Below are positions 44,545 to 53,366 of a stretch of DNA of 64,000 nt, in pieces. This DNA is from Commensalibacter nepenthis (GTDB lineage Bacteria > Pseudomonadota > Alphaproteobacteria > Acetobacterales > Acetobacteraceae). The notes under the pieces were generated by a model that saw only the letters and a list, made by a program, of their open reading frames with translations, searched no databases and was not told the origin of the DNA. The stretch is from assembly GCF_029953305.1 (NCBI RefSeq), contig NZ_JASBAN010000001.1:186001-250000 (forward strand), given 5' to 3'. Positions within the stretch are counted from its first letter, which is position 1; every line of letters starts with the position of its first letter. Position numbers and translations under genes: made by a program.

Positions 44545-45082
44545 ATGTGTGATTTATTTTTATTGAGTAAAGAGCAGATGGCGATGATATCGCCTTATTT
44601 TCGATTGTCGCATGGAGTTGCATATGTTGATGATAGGGGCGTTATTAGCGGGATTATTTATGGTATTACACATGGTTTTCAATGAAAAGATGCGCCAGTG
44701 AGTTATGGGTCATAAAAACCTTATATGATCATTTCATCCGTTAGAGCCAGCTTGGGCGTGTTTGATTGCATTTTTGCAGCACTTGCGGGGCAAGGGTCAA
44801 CGCCTCAACGCATCATGATTGATGCCCCCCACCTCAAAGCACATCGCACAGCAGCAAGCCTTGAGTGATGGAAACATAAAGCCTTGCATTCTTTCTCGAA
44901 AATCTAGAACAGGAACCTTCTTCTTTAACAAGACAATCTATAAATTACATCATAAGGTTGAGAATATATTTACAAAAATCAAGGATCGGAGACGTGTCGC
45001 CACGAGATAGGACCGATGCCCACATACCTTCTTCTCCGCAATATGCATCCCTGCAGGTATCATCTTTTATCTCAATGAATGA
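44545..45082 (+). pseudogene. Decayed IS5-family (IS427-like) transposase
   Basis: Translation in pieces gives a recognisable IS5/IS427-group transposase. The N-terminus is MCDLFLLSKEQMAMISPYF, then LSHGVAYVDDRGVISGIIYG. A stop at 44683 replaces the expected tryptophan and further stops and frameshifts follow. MIDAPHLKAHRTAASL at 44815-44862 keeps the first catalytic aspartate. The middle, including the second aspartate region, is deleted. The C-terminal third resumes in another frame with KPCILSRKSR and HHKVENIFTKIKDRRRVATR, and in a third frame with RCPHTFFSAICIPAG to a stop at 45080-45082. It cannot be functional. Confidence 0.88.
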
Positions 45083-45210
45083 GTCCCGACCTTAAATTTA
45101 GATAAAACTATTACGTTCTTTGCAGAAGGTTAATATTTGATATTTTAACTTGGAAAACGCTATTAAAACGCATAGCATACAGAATAATAACGTTATTTAA
45201 GGAGTTTTTA

Positions 45211-45741
45211 ATGGAAGAATTATTTGCGCAAAAATGGAAATGGTTTGTTGGCTTGGGTGTTGTTACATTGATTTTGGGGTGCTTGGCATTGCTGGACACA
45301 GTACTTGTCACAATTGCGGTGGTTATTGCCCTGGGGGTTGTATTAATTCTTGCGGGTATTGCACAGATTTTTCATGCTTGTTACGTAAAAGAATGGAAAG
45401 GGTTCATCTTTTCAGCCTTGGCAGGGATTGTGTATTTGATTGGCGGGATATTTCTTGTTAAGGGTCCCGTATTGGGATCTCTTGTTCTGACAACCTTTCT
45501 AGCGGTTTGTTTTTGTTTTGGTGGCATCATGCGTATTATGATTGCATTAAACCATAAATCGACAGGTGGCTGGGGATTTTTGATGTTTAGTGGGGTTTTA
45601 GGTATTGTCGTGGGGATGTTGCTTTTTATCCAGCCATTAAGCGGATTATGGTTTATTGGTTTCATGATTGCTTTTGATCTTATTTTTGTGGGTGCTGGTT
45701 GGATACAGCTAGGTCTTAATTTAAAAAATAAGATCAATTAA
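45211..45741 (+). CDS. HdeD-family (DUF308) membrane protein
   Basis: The 176-residue protein has about six hydrophobic helices in the paired pattern of HdeD/DUF308 proteins, including WFVGLGVVTLILGCLALLDT, VIALGVVLILAGIAQI and GVLGIVVGMLLFIQPLSG. E. coli HdeD is linked to acid resistance at high cell density; most homologues are uncharacterised. AAGGAG precedes the ATG. It lies next to the IS5 relic, so it may have arrived or been rearranged with it. Acid resistance would suit an acetic acid bacterium, but that is inference. Confidence 0.88.
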   Translation: MEELFAQKWKWFVGLGVVTLILGCLALLDTVLVTIAVVIALGVVLILAGIAQIFHACYVKEWKGFIFSALAGIVYLIGGIFLVKGPVLGSLVLTTFLAVCFCFGGIMRIMIALNHKSTGGWGFLMFSGVLGIVVGMLLFIQPLSGLWFIGFMIAFDLIFVGAGWIQLGLNLKNKIN

Positions 45742-45753
45742 CTTAACTAATAT

Positions 45754-46530
45754 CTATTGCTTATCTTCCTTTGGTCCTCTGACCAACTCAGAAACAATAC
45801 CATGTAAAGTTCGTAATTCTTGATCTGTCACTTCTCCTCTTTGAAAGAAGTGACGAAGATTACGAACCATTCCTGGACGTTTTTGCTCATTACGTAAAAA
45901 ACCACAATGATCGAGTTCTTTTACTAAATGAGACATAAAATTCTCTAATTCACCTTTGGTGGCAATATGCGTGCCATTGGTCTGTAATTGACGTTGAGGC
46001 GTTTGATCCGCAGCCATCCACCATTCATAAGCCATAATCATTACAGCTTGAGCCAGATTTAAAGACATAAATCGTGGGTCTAAAGGATATCTTATCCAAT
46101 AATCTGTATGCGCAAAATCATTATTTTCCAAACCTGTTCGTTCTGGACCAAATAAAATTCCAACCTTTAACTCACGATTGGTCATCTCACGCATTTCTAA
46201 TGCGCCACCTCGAGCGGTCAATAACGGCTTGATAATATGTCGTGGTCGTGGACAAGTCGCAAAAACATGATGAAGATCAGCAACCGCATCTTCAACCGTT
46301 TCAAAAATCTGAGCATTATCCAATAAACGATCAGCACCCGAAGAGGCGCGCCAAGCAATTTGTTGAGGCCATCCATCACGAGGTGCAACAAGTCTTAGGT
46401 GAAATAATCCACCATTTGCCATTGCTCTGGCAACAGTACCAATATTCTCGCCAAGCTGGGGTCTAACTAAAATAACGACAGGTGTATTGCCGATCGGGAC
46501 TAAATCAGCGCCACCATCTTTCCCTGTCAT
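45754..46530 (-). CDS. trmJ: SpoU/TrmJ-type tRNA or rRNA 2'-O-methyltransferase
   Basis: The 258-residue protein is counted from the ATG at 46530, with GGAG 6 bp upstream and an ATGA overlap with the cysS stop. It is a SPOUT methyltransferase: VRPQLGENIGTVARAMANGG at the start, VGILFGPERTGLENND, and YPLDPRFMSLNLAQAVMIMAYE in the knot. TrmJ methylates position 32 of tRNAs; this class is the best match, with a helical C-terminal extension as in TrmJ. Coupling to cysS fits a tRNA role. Confidence 0.85.
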   Translation of the reverse strand: MTGKDGGADLVPIGNTPVVILVRPQLGENIGTVARAMANGGLFHLRLVAPRDGWPQQIAWRASSGADRLLDNAQIFETVEDAVADLHHVFATCPRPRHIIKPLLTARGGALEMREMTNRELKVGILFGPERTGLENNDFAHTDYWIRYPLDPRFMSLNLAQAVMIMAYEWWMAADQTPQRQLQTNGTHIATKGELENFMSHLVKELDHCGFLRNEQKRPGMVRNLRHFFQRGEVTDQELRTLHGIVSELVRGPKEDKQ

Positions 46531-47882
46531 ATTTGTCTCCATATCGTCCCTTGAGGGCTATCTTCTAACACAATTCCTTGCTCTTTTAACACATTACGAA
46601 TACGATCAGCTGTTACAAAATCTCTGGCTTTTTTAGCAGCGTTTCTTTGTTCTATTAAGGTTTCAATTTCTTGTGCCTTATCAGTGTTTTGAAACCATTT
46701 TGAAGGTGCGATATTAAATAAACCCAATTGTTGACCAGCAATTTTAAGCTGTAAAGCAGCTTTTTTACTCCCTTTTAACGCTTGATCGGCGAGTTGATGC
46801 ATGACCATCAATGCTTTTGGCGTATTCAGATCATCCAACATCGCTTCTAAAAAATCTTCTGGCAAAGGAACGACTTGATCCAACTCTTTTTCAAAAACTG
46901 ATAGAGCACGATAAAAGCGATCCATAATTTGTTTGGCTTCTTTTAATCCAGCTTGAGAGAAATTAAGAACAGAACGATAATGCGCTTGTAACAATGCAAA
47001 ACGAATAGCTTCTGGATGATGTTGCTCTAAAACTTCACGAATAGTAAAGAAATTACCCAAAGATTTGGACATTTTTTCACCATCAACCAACAACATGGCA
47101 TTATGAACCCACATATTAGCAAATTTACTTTCTGGAAAACAACATAGGCTTTGCGCACATTCATTTTCATGGTGTGGGAATAACAAATCATGCCCCCCTC
47201 CATGAATATCAAAACTTTCACCAAGGTAACGATATGACATTGCTGAACATTCTATATGCCAGCCAGGACGCCCCCTTCCCCAAGGACTATCCCAGCCAGG
47301 TTCATCTTCATTTGAAGGTTTCCATAATACAAAATCTCCAGGGTTCTTTTTATAAGTTGCAACTTCTACCCTTGCCCCTGCAATTAACTCTTCTGGATTT
47401 CTGCCTGATAAATGTCCATATTCCTTATATGAAGGAACCGAAAATAAAACATGCCCTTCGGCTGCATAAGCATGTCCATTCTTCATTAATTGAGAAATCA
47501 TTTGTTGAATTTCTTCAATATGTTCAGTCGCACGCGGTTCAACATCAGGAGGTAAAATATACATAGAATGCATATCTTGATGAAAATCTTTTGTAGTTCT
47601 TTCGGTCAAAGACTGTATAGATTCATTATTTAATTTTGCGCGAGCATTGATTTTGTCATCAACATCTGTGATATTACGCACATATGTAACTTTTGGATAT
47701 AATGACCGCAGTAACCGAACCAAAATATCTGCGGTAAGCATTGCTCTTAAATTACCAATATGTAAAAAATCATATACTGTAGGTCCACAAAAATAGAGAC
47801 GAACATGTAAAGGATCCAAAGCAACAAAAGGAATAGCCTTATGTTGGCGACTGTCATATAACGATAAATTTAACTTACTCAT
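46527..47882 (-). CDS. cysS: Cysteinyl-tRNA synthetase
   Basis: A class I synthetase of 451 residues. The HIGH motif is HIGN at 41-44 and the KMSKS loop is at 270-274. The zinc that selects cysteine is held by Cys32 (FCGPTVYDF), Cys212 (HIECSAM) and residues of HHENECAQS near 237-242. The length is normal. Its stop overlaps the trmJ start. Confidence 0.97.
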   Translation of the reverse strand: MSKLNLSLYDSRQHKAIPFVALDPLHVRLYFCGPTVYDFLHIGNLRAMLTADILVRLLRSLYPKVTYVRNITDVDDKINARAKLNNESIQSLTERTTKDFHQDMHSMYILPPDVEPRATEHIEEIQQMISQLMKNGHAYAAEGHVLFSVPSYKEYGHLSGRNPEELIAGARVEVATYKKNPGDFVLWKPSNEDEPGWDSPWGRGRPGWHIECSAMSYRYLGESFDIHGGGHDLLFPHHENECAQSLCCFPESKFANMWVHNAMLLVDGEKMSKSLGNFFTIREVLEQHHPEAIRFALLQAHYRSVLNFSQAGLKEAKQIMDRFYRALSVFEKELDQVVPLPEDFLEAMLDDLNTPKALMVMHQLADQALKGSKKAALQLKIAGQQLGLFNIAPSKWFQNTDKAQEIETLIEQRNAAKKARDFVTADRIRNVLKEQGIVLEDSPQGTIWRQI

Positions 47883-47983
47883 TTCTTCTTTTCTTTACTG
47901 TCTCTATTTTAAAGCTACTTAAATGTTTTTATTTTCTTTACTAAAAATTACAAGTCTTTTTTCTCTGTTCCGTAGATCATCAA

Positions 47984-49366
47984 ATGCAGAATAATACACG
48001 AAATTTCTTTAAAAATGAACTCATCGCTATTGCTTATATTGCGATTCCTATTGCTTTTGCTCAGTTATTTCAAATGGCAATGGGAGTTACAGATACGATC
48101 TTACTCGGTCACGTTAACAAAGAAACATTGGCTATTGGTGGATTAACAACAAATATTTTCTTTTCAATTTGTATTGTATTTCAATCCGCCCTCAGTGCCG
48201 CTGCAATTTTAATTGCGCAAAATATTGGCGCGAAAAAAATCAAAGATATTTCCAAGATTTATTATACGACTTATCTTTTTGGATTATTGTTATGTATTCC
48301 TTGTTTTTTCATTTTATATCATTCAAGTACAATCTTGCAATGGAATGGAGAACATGACCAAAATATTCTAATAAAATCAAAAAATTTTATGATGATTTTA
48401 CTGTGGGGTTTACCGCCTCTGATTGCTGGGGCAGGATTAATCAGGGTTATTCTACCTGCATTAAACGCCTCTAAAATTCTTTTACAAATTACTCCAATTA
48501 CCGCAGTCATTAATGGTGTGTTTAATGCAGCCTTTATTTATGGTTTATGGGGTGCTCCTAAAATGGGATTATATGGTTCTGCACTGGGAACAACGATGGC
48601 TTTATGGCTATCCAGCTTTATTTTGATCGGTGTGGCACATTGTAAAAAAGACCTCAAACAATATCTCTATCCAATTGCAATTGATTTATCTTTATTACGT
48701 CCTCTTTTTAAATTGGGCTTTCCGATTTGTATTAGCTCGGCAGCAGAAATACTCTTATTCTTATTTGCCAATTTCAATGCAACAAAATTAGGAACAGAAT
48801 CCTTAGCTGCACATCAAATTGCCCTGAGCTTTGCTACATTTACCTTTATGATTCCTTTGGCAATTTCACAGGCAGCAAATGTCAGAGTCAGTTATTGGAT
48901 TGGCGCACAAAAACCATATCGTGCAAAAAAGAGCGGTTTTATTTCTATTGGGCTTGGTGCGTTAATCATGAGTATTGTATGTGTTACCATATTTGTCTTT
49001 CCTTATTTGGTGGTTTATATTTCCATAGATGCATCTTCCCCCGATAATGCCAATACTGTTGCGATTTCGATTGCGATTATCCAAGTAGTCGGTTTATTTC
49101 AAGTGGTCGATGGTATTCAAACCGTTGCTATGGGGGCATTGCGTGGATTAAAAGATACGACAATCCCAATGATCTTAGCATTAATAAGTTTTTGGGGTGT
49201 TGGATATACATTAAGCATATGGTTTGCATTCCACAAAGAATGGGGAGCGCCAGGATTATGGGCTGGTATGGGTGTTGGTTTAGGATTTCTTGCTATTTTA
49301 GCAACGTCAAGATTTTATTTTTTAACACGTAATCCCAAAAAAATGCTTGATCGTGCACTACGATAA
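47984..49366 (+). CDS. MATE-family multidrug/Na+ or H+ antiporter
   Basis: A membrane protein of 460 residues with about 12 helices in two related halves. The first half begins IAIPIAFAQLFQMAMGVTDTILLG, the usual MATE start, and the second has FPICISSAAEILLFLFANFNATKLG and DGIQTVAMGALRGLKDT. It resembles the NorM branch, which exports cationic drugs and dyes using sodium or proton gradients. The substrate is unknown. It stands alone and ends upstream of a shared terminator. Confidence 0.93.
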   Translation: MQNNTRNFFKNELIAIAYIAIPIAFAQLFQMAMGVTDTILLGHVNKETLAIGGLTTNIFFSICIVFQSALSAAAILIAQNIGAKKIKDISKIYYTTYLFGLLLCIPCFFILYHSSTILQWNGEHDQNILIKSKNFMMILLWGLPPLIAGAGLIRVILPALNASKILLQITPITAVINGVFNAAFIYGLWGAPKMGLYGSALGTTMALWLSSFILIGVAHCKKDLKQYLYPIAIDLSLLRPLFKLGFPICISSAAEILLFLFANFNATKLGTESLAAHQIALSFATFTFMIPLAISQAANVRVSYWIGAQKPYRAKKSGFISIGLGALIMSIVCVTIFVFPYLVVYISIDASSPDNANTVAISIAIIQVVGLFQVVDGIQTVAMGALRGLKDTTIPMILALISFWGVGYTLSIWFAFHKEWGAPGLWAGMGVGLGFLAILATSRFYFLTRNPKKMLDRALR

Positions 49367-49474
49367 TTTGGCATAATCATACAATACGGTTAAGCGGTTG
49401 AGTTGCGTGAATATAGGTTTGTTTACACCCGTCTATATCGTAGCAATTTTTTACGTAACTTGCTTTCTTTATAC

Positions 49475-49502
49475 AAAAAAGCCCCACTTAACGTGAGGCT
49501 TT
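49475..49502. terminator. Bidirectional intrinsic terminator between the MATE and lpxR-like genes
   Basis: AAAGCC (49478-49483) plus CAC (49485-49487) pair with GTG (49493-49495) and GGCTTT (49497-49502), with one C/A mismatch. A-runs and T-runs flank it, so it can serve both convergent genes. Confidence 0.7.
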
Positions 49503-49527
49503 AAAACTTTATTAGATCGTGATGGTT

Positions 49528-50553
49528 TTAGAATTTAAAGGAAACCGAAACAGATCCATAATTAAATAATCCACTTCTTTGACCGTTAAATTCTTGGGTT
49601 TGCCAAGTTTGAGTATAGGCGATTTTATAGCCTTTCACAATCACAGCTGCACCAGCAACAATTTCACCAACATCCCATTTTTTAGATACATGTTGTTGAT
49701 GAGAATGTGTTGGATCGCCTTGTAAAGTAGAGTTATAAGCCACTGCTTGACCATCAACCCCACCAAAAACATACCAGTTTACAAAACGTGTTCCAACATA
49801 AGCATCAGTACCATCATTGCCTGAACCAATACGAGAAGGGCCAAAATCACTGTCTAATCCTTGCCCAAAGCGAACGATTCCACCTAATTGTGCAAAGGTT
49901 TTATAGTTACCTGCAGCACCATTTGCAGAAGGTAATACGTCAAAATCAACATGACCCAATTGTGCAAATTTATAACGCCATGTACGCCCCATTTGAACTT
50001 GAAATACAGGCATATTTTTTAATTGATTGTGCCAACCGTTATTTTTATTATCCCCAATAATACTATGGAATCCATTTTGAACTTGACGACCCAAAGCACC
50101 AGGCCCCATTAAGCCTGCTTGAATACCAAATACACTGCGCGTATTATCGGTATCGCTGATTAAATTAACTGTTGTTAATAACACACCTGCATAAGGGCGA
50201 TCAAAGGGTAATTTGTCAAATGCTCTGGTATCGCTTGGGGTGAACATCATTTGTTGCAAACCCCAATGAATACGTTGCATTCCTTTGCCCAACAAAAAAG
50301 TATTTACGTCGGCAATCGGTGTCGGAAGGCTGTCTGTTGGGGATGTCCAACCAATTCTTAATCCATTAGTATAATACCGATCGGATGTTCCACTTTGTGT
50401 TGAAACTGCGTCATTTTCCCATTGTAAGGTTAAGGTATTATAAGGATCTTGTTTAGGGGTTGCATGTGCTGAAGGTGATGACAAAACAGCGCCTGAAACA
50501 ATAGCTGTTGTTAAGAAAAAGCAAGAAACAGATAAGCGTTTTTGATTGCTCAT
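49528..50553 (-). CDS. lpxR: LpxR-family lipid A 3'-O-deacylase (DUF2219)
   Basis: The 341-residue protein has a signal peptide (about 1-31, ending SAHA) and an outer-membrane beta-barrel that ends in phenylalanine (VSVSFKF). Residues matching the LpxR active site are present: Asn47 and Asp48 in QWENDAV, Thr62 in YYTNGLRIGW, and His163 in QVQNGFHSIIG, along with the conserved DRPYAGVL. LpxR removes the 3'-acyloxyacyl chain of lipid A in some pathogens. Here it may remodel the lipid A made with the KdsA pathway; activity is inferred from motifs. Confidence 0.88.
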   Translation of the reverse strand: MSNQKRLSVSCFFLTTAIVSGAVLSSPSAHATPKQDPYNTLTLQWENDAVSTQSGTSDRYYTNGLRIGWTSPTDSLPTPIADVNTFLLGKGMQRIHWGLQQMMFTPSDTRAFDKLPFDRPYAGVLLTTVNLISDTDNTRSVFGIQAGLMGPGALGRQVQNGFHSIIGDNKNNGWHNQLKNMPVFQVQMGRTWRYKFAQLGHVDFDVLPSANGAAGNYKTFAQLGGIVRFGQGLDSDFGPSRIGSGNDGTDAYVGTRFVNWYVFGGVDGQAVAYNSTLQGDPTHSHQQHVSKKWDVGEIVAGAAVIVKGYKIAYTQTWQTQEFNGQRSGLFNYGSVSVSFKF

Positions 50554-50734
50554 AATATGCCCTATAACCTTATAAAAGAAAAATGGAAACCGTTCTTTCT
50601 TATCTACGGCTTTTATTTTTCAAAGAAAAGATTTCTTTAACTAGGTTAAATCATTTAATCTTGTGTAGGAACATATTTGCAACGCTATTATAATTAATAT
50701 ATAGTAATAGTAACGAACTATTTTAGGAATTAAC

Positions 50735-51233
50735 ATGAAAGAAATTAAAGTTCAGATTACGGACTTTGAATATGATTATATTCAACAATATACGCAACAA
50801 TTTAACGTTCCAATAGATTCTAACCTTATTAATCAAATATACGATAATATATATCGAAAATAATTTTTCATCTTTAAAAGAATTATTCTTTTTTCCTTTT
50901 AATAATTCTGAAGAACAATTAGAGAAAATACAAGAGAAAATTATGGATAGTGAGAATACTCATATCACTTGTTTAATAAAAGTAGGAACTGTTAATAATC
51001 CTTCAGATTTTAGCTTACTTGACGTTAATTTAGTTGGTTATCAAGGAAATGAAGCAATAGTTGATCTTAATAGTGGGCGTAGAGTTAGAATAGAACATGT
51101 ATATAATAATTATAGAAATAAAAAATTTGGCGAACTTTTGAATAGAGAGAGTTTATTTTGCAGTAAATTTCGAGAAAAATTCGATTTCCAATCTTTATTT
51201 CGGATCAATCAAAAAATTTATCTATCTTTGTAA
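50735..51233 (+). pseudogene. Frameshifted gene of unknown function
   Basis: A 42-codon frame begins at the ATG at 50735 with AGGA 8 bp upstream and stops at 50863 (MKEIKVQITDFEYDYIQQYT at the start). The next reading frame is open from 50817 to 51233 without a break; it reads ENNFSSLKELFFFPFNN, then continues through the ATG at 50943 and VGYQGNEAIVDLNSGRRVRI. Adding two bases in the AT repeat near 50847-50854 would join them into one 166-residue protein. The product has no known motif; A/T content is higher than in neighbours. It could also be two real small genes. Confidence 0.55.
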
Positions 51234-51245
51234 TAAATCCTACCG

Positions 51246-51926
51246 CTATTGATGCCACATAGCATTCGGAACCTTCTTTTGCAAAAATTTTTCATGCGCC
51301 TCAAGTTCTTGTTGAGTGGGTTTAATAAAAATCGGTGTATGTTCTTGGAGTTTATGATAAGTTTTTCCAATTTTCTCTGATCCTTGACTAGCAAACCCCA
51401 ATCCTCTTTGTCGTCCTCCTGTTAATTGAATATAGACTTCTGACAATAATTTACAGTCTAGCAAAGCATTATGCGTGGTACGTTGTGACAAATCGATTGA
51501 AAAACGACGACATAACGCATCCAAACTATTTGGGGATAATGGATATTTTGCTCTGGCAAGTTTCAACGTATCAATCATTCGATCTAGCGAAACAATCGGG
51601 CGTTTAATACGGCTAAGCTCTGCATTGATAAATTTAAAGTCGAACGGTGCATTGTGAGCTACCAAAGGATCATCTTGAATAAATTCCAAGAAATCATCAG
51701 CAATTTCTTTAAATTTTGGTTTTCCTTTTAAATCCTCAATGGTCATCCCATGCACTCGCGTTGCCTCAATGGGAATATCTCGTTCGGGATCAACAAGAAC
51801 ATGATAAAAATTTTCAGTGGGTAAATCATTAATCAGCTCAATAGCGGCAATCTCAATAATACGATCCCCTTTATCAGGATCAACCCCTGTTGTTTCTGTA
51901 TCAAATAAAACCGAACGTTGATTCAT
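51246..51926 (-). CDS. dnaQ: DNA polymerase III epsilon subunit (proofreading exonuclease)
   Basis: A DEDDh exonuclease of 226 residues. The five metal and catalytic residues are Asp9 and Glu11 (FDTETTG), Asp96 (HNAPFDFKFI), His152 and Asp157 (THNALLDCKLL). The C-terminal tail after about 180 fits binding to the alpha subunit. It overlaps the coaE stop by 4 bp. In alphaproteobacteria aroE-coaE-dnaQ is a common order. Confidence 0.96.
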   Translation of the reverse strand: MNQRSVLFDTETTGVDPDKGDRIIEIAAIELINDLPTENFYHVLVDPERDIPIEATRVHGMTIEDLKGKPKFKEIADDFLEFIQDDPLVAHNAPFDFKFINAELSRIKRPIVSLDRMIDTLKLARAKYPLSPNSLDALCRRFSIDLSQRTTHNALLDCKLLSEVYIQLTGGRQRGLGFASQGSEKIGKTYHKLQEHTPIFIKPTQQELEAHEKFLQKKVPNAMWHQ

Positions 51927-52519
51927 AATTGACCTGCCTGCATTAAAAGAATGAGTTTTTTTACTTGAAAAAAAGTGTGTGCTTTGGACAAACCTGTTTG
52001 AACAACAATATCTGCCATTTTACATTTGGTTTTAGATGGAATCTGAGCATCTATAAAAGCACGGGCTTGTTCCCATGTAATTTTATTACGCTTTAATATT
52101 CTTACTTTTTGGATACTTATTGGTGCGGTAACCACTAATGTTTTTGTGCAAAGCAGATTGATTTTTTTCTCAAAAAGCAATGGCACATCTAAAATACACC
52201 ATTTTAATCCTCTAGCTTGTGCTAGACGTATAAATTTTTCTCGTTCTTGAGCAACCATCGGCAAGATAATTTGCTCAATCTTTTTTAAATTATTGCGATC
52301 TTGAACAACTAAATGACGCAAATAATTTCTATCCAAAGTATTCTCTTTAACTGCGCCTGGGAAAATTTCTTCAATACGCTTTAACCCTTTACCATGAGGT
52401 GCTTGTAATTGATGAACCACACGATCTGCATCAAAAATAGGAAAACCATATTGATGGAACAAAGCACATACAGTGCTTTTTCCCATTCCCATGCTGCCTG
52501 TAACCCCTAATATTTTCAT
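51923..52519 (-). CDS. coaE: Dephospho-CoA kinase
   Basis: A P-loop kinase of 198 residues that performs the last step of coenzyme A synthesis. The P-loop is GSMGMGKST at 8-16, and FDADRVVHQL and LDVPLLFE are the conserved CoaE segments. It starts 7 bp after aroE and overlaps dnaQ by 4 bp. Confidence 0.95.
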   Translation of the reverse strand: MKILGVTGSMGMGKSTVCALFHQYGFPIFDADRVVHQLQAPHGKGLKRIEEIFPGAVKENTLDRNYLRHLVVQDRNNLKKIEQIILPMVAQEREKFIRLAQARGLKWCILDVPLLFEKKINLLCTKTLVVTAPISIQKVRILKRNKITWEQARAFIDAQIPSKTKCKMADIVVQTGLSKAHTFFQVKKLILLMQAGQL

Positions 52520-52526
52520 ATGCTGG

Positions 52527-53366
52527 TTATTTCTTTAAACTATTTGCAACAAATTCTGTCAGTTCATGATCGACACTTGGATCAACACCAAACCATTTCG
52601 AAAACCCTAAACGGGCTTGATGTAATAACATTCCAAGCCCCTCAATTGTTTTCAATCCTTTTTGTTGTGCTGCTATTAATAAAGGAGTCATTCTAGGAAC
52701 ATAAACAATATCCGTCACAACCAAATCTGCACGTGCATGTTGCAAATCAAATTGAAAATCTTCTTTACCTTCCATACCCAAAGAAGTTGTATTGATTAAA
52801 AGATCAAATTGCCCCAATTCTTTTGCCCATGACTGCCATTTTATGATTTGCCCAGCCCCTAAATCTTGCACAAGCTGTTCAGCGCGTTGTAACGTTCTAT
52901 TGGTAATAGATATTTGAGCATTCTCTTGAATCAAAGAATAAGCCACAGAGCGTGCCGCCCCGCCAGCCCCTAAGATCAGAATCTTTTTATTGGTTAAAGT
53001 AAGACCTGTATCTTTGAGGTTGGCAACAAAACCGTCACCATCAGTTGATGTACCACATATTTTGCCATCATCTGCGAACCATAAAGTATTAACCGATCTC
53101 ATTTTTCTTGCCGTTTCATCAACCACATCACAACATTGATAAGCAGCCTCTTTATGAGGAATGGTAACGTTACATCCTTTAAACCCAGCAGCTTTTATAC
53201 TTTGAATAACAGTATTAAAATCTTCTGCTTTAACCGCCAAAGGAATATATGCCCCATCAATAAGGTGTCTTTGCAACCAAAAATTATGTAATAAAGGTGA
53301 ACGTGAATGTTCAATAGGCCACCCCAATACAGCTGCAATTTTCGCTTTTCCAGTTATTATTTGCAT
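52527..53366 (-). CDS. aroE: Shikimate dehydrogenase
   Basis: The 279-residue enzyme reduces 3-dehydroshikimate with NADPH. Shikimate contacts are Ser21 and Ser23 (SRSPLLHN), the catalytic Lys72 (NVTIPHKEAAY), Asn93 and Asp109 (STDGDGF). The nucleotide loop GAGGAAR is at 133-139. It feeds chorismate to the trp enzymes of this window. It overlaps the upstream amidohydrolase gene by 10 bp. Confidence 0.95.
   Translation of the reverse strand: MQIITGKAKIAAVLGWPIEHSRSPLLHNFWLQRHLIDGAYIPLAVKAEDFNTVIQSIKAAGFKGCNVTIPHKEAAYQCCDVVDETARKMRSVNTLWFADDGKICGTSTDGDGFVANLKDTGLTLTNKKILILGAGGAARSVAYSLIQENAQISITNRTLQRAEQLVQDLGAGQIIKWQSWAKELGQFDLLINTTSLGMEGKEDFQFDLQHARADLVVTDIVYVPRMTPLLIAAQQKGLKTIEGLGMLLHQARLGFSKWFGVDPSVDHELTEFVANSLKK

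Noticed and set aside
44819-45010. A 63-codon frame that could be called a small gene
   Set aside because: Its sequence (HHKVENIFTKIKDRRR) is the C-terminal third of the IS5-family transposase, so it is part of the relic.
45381-45737. A 118-codon frame opposite the HdeD-like gene
   Set aside because: It mirrors the hydrophobic codons of the real gene and yields a Pro/Ile/Lys-rich product without motifs.
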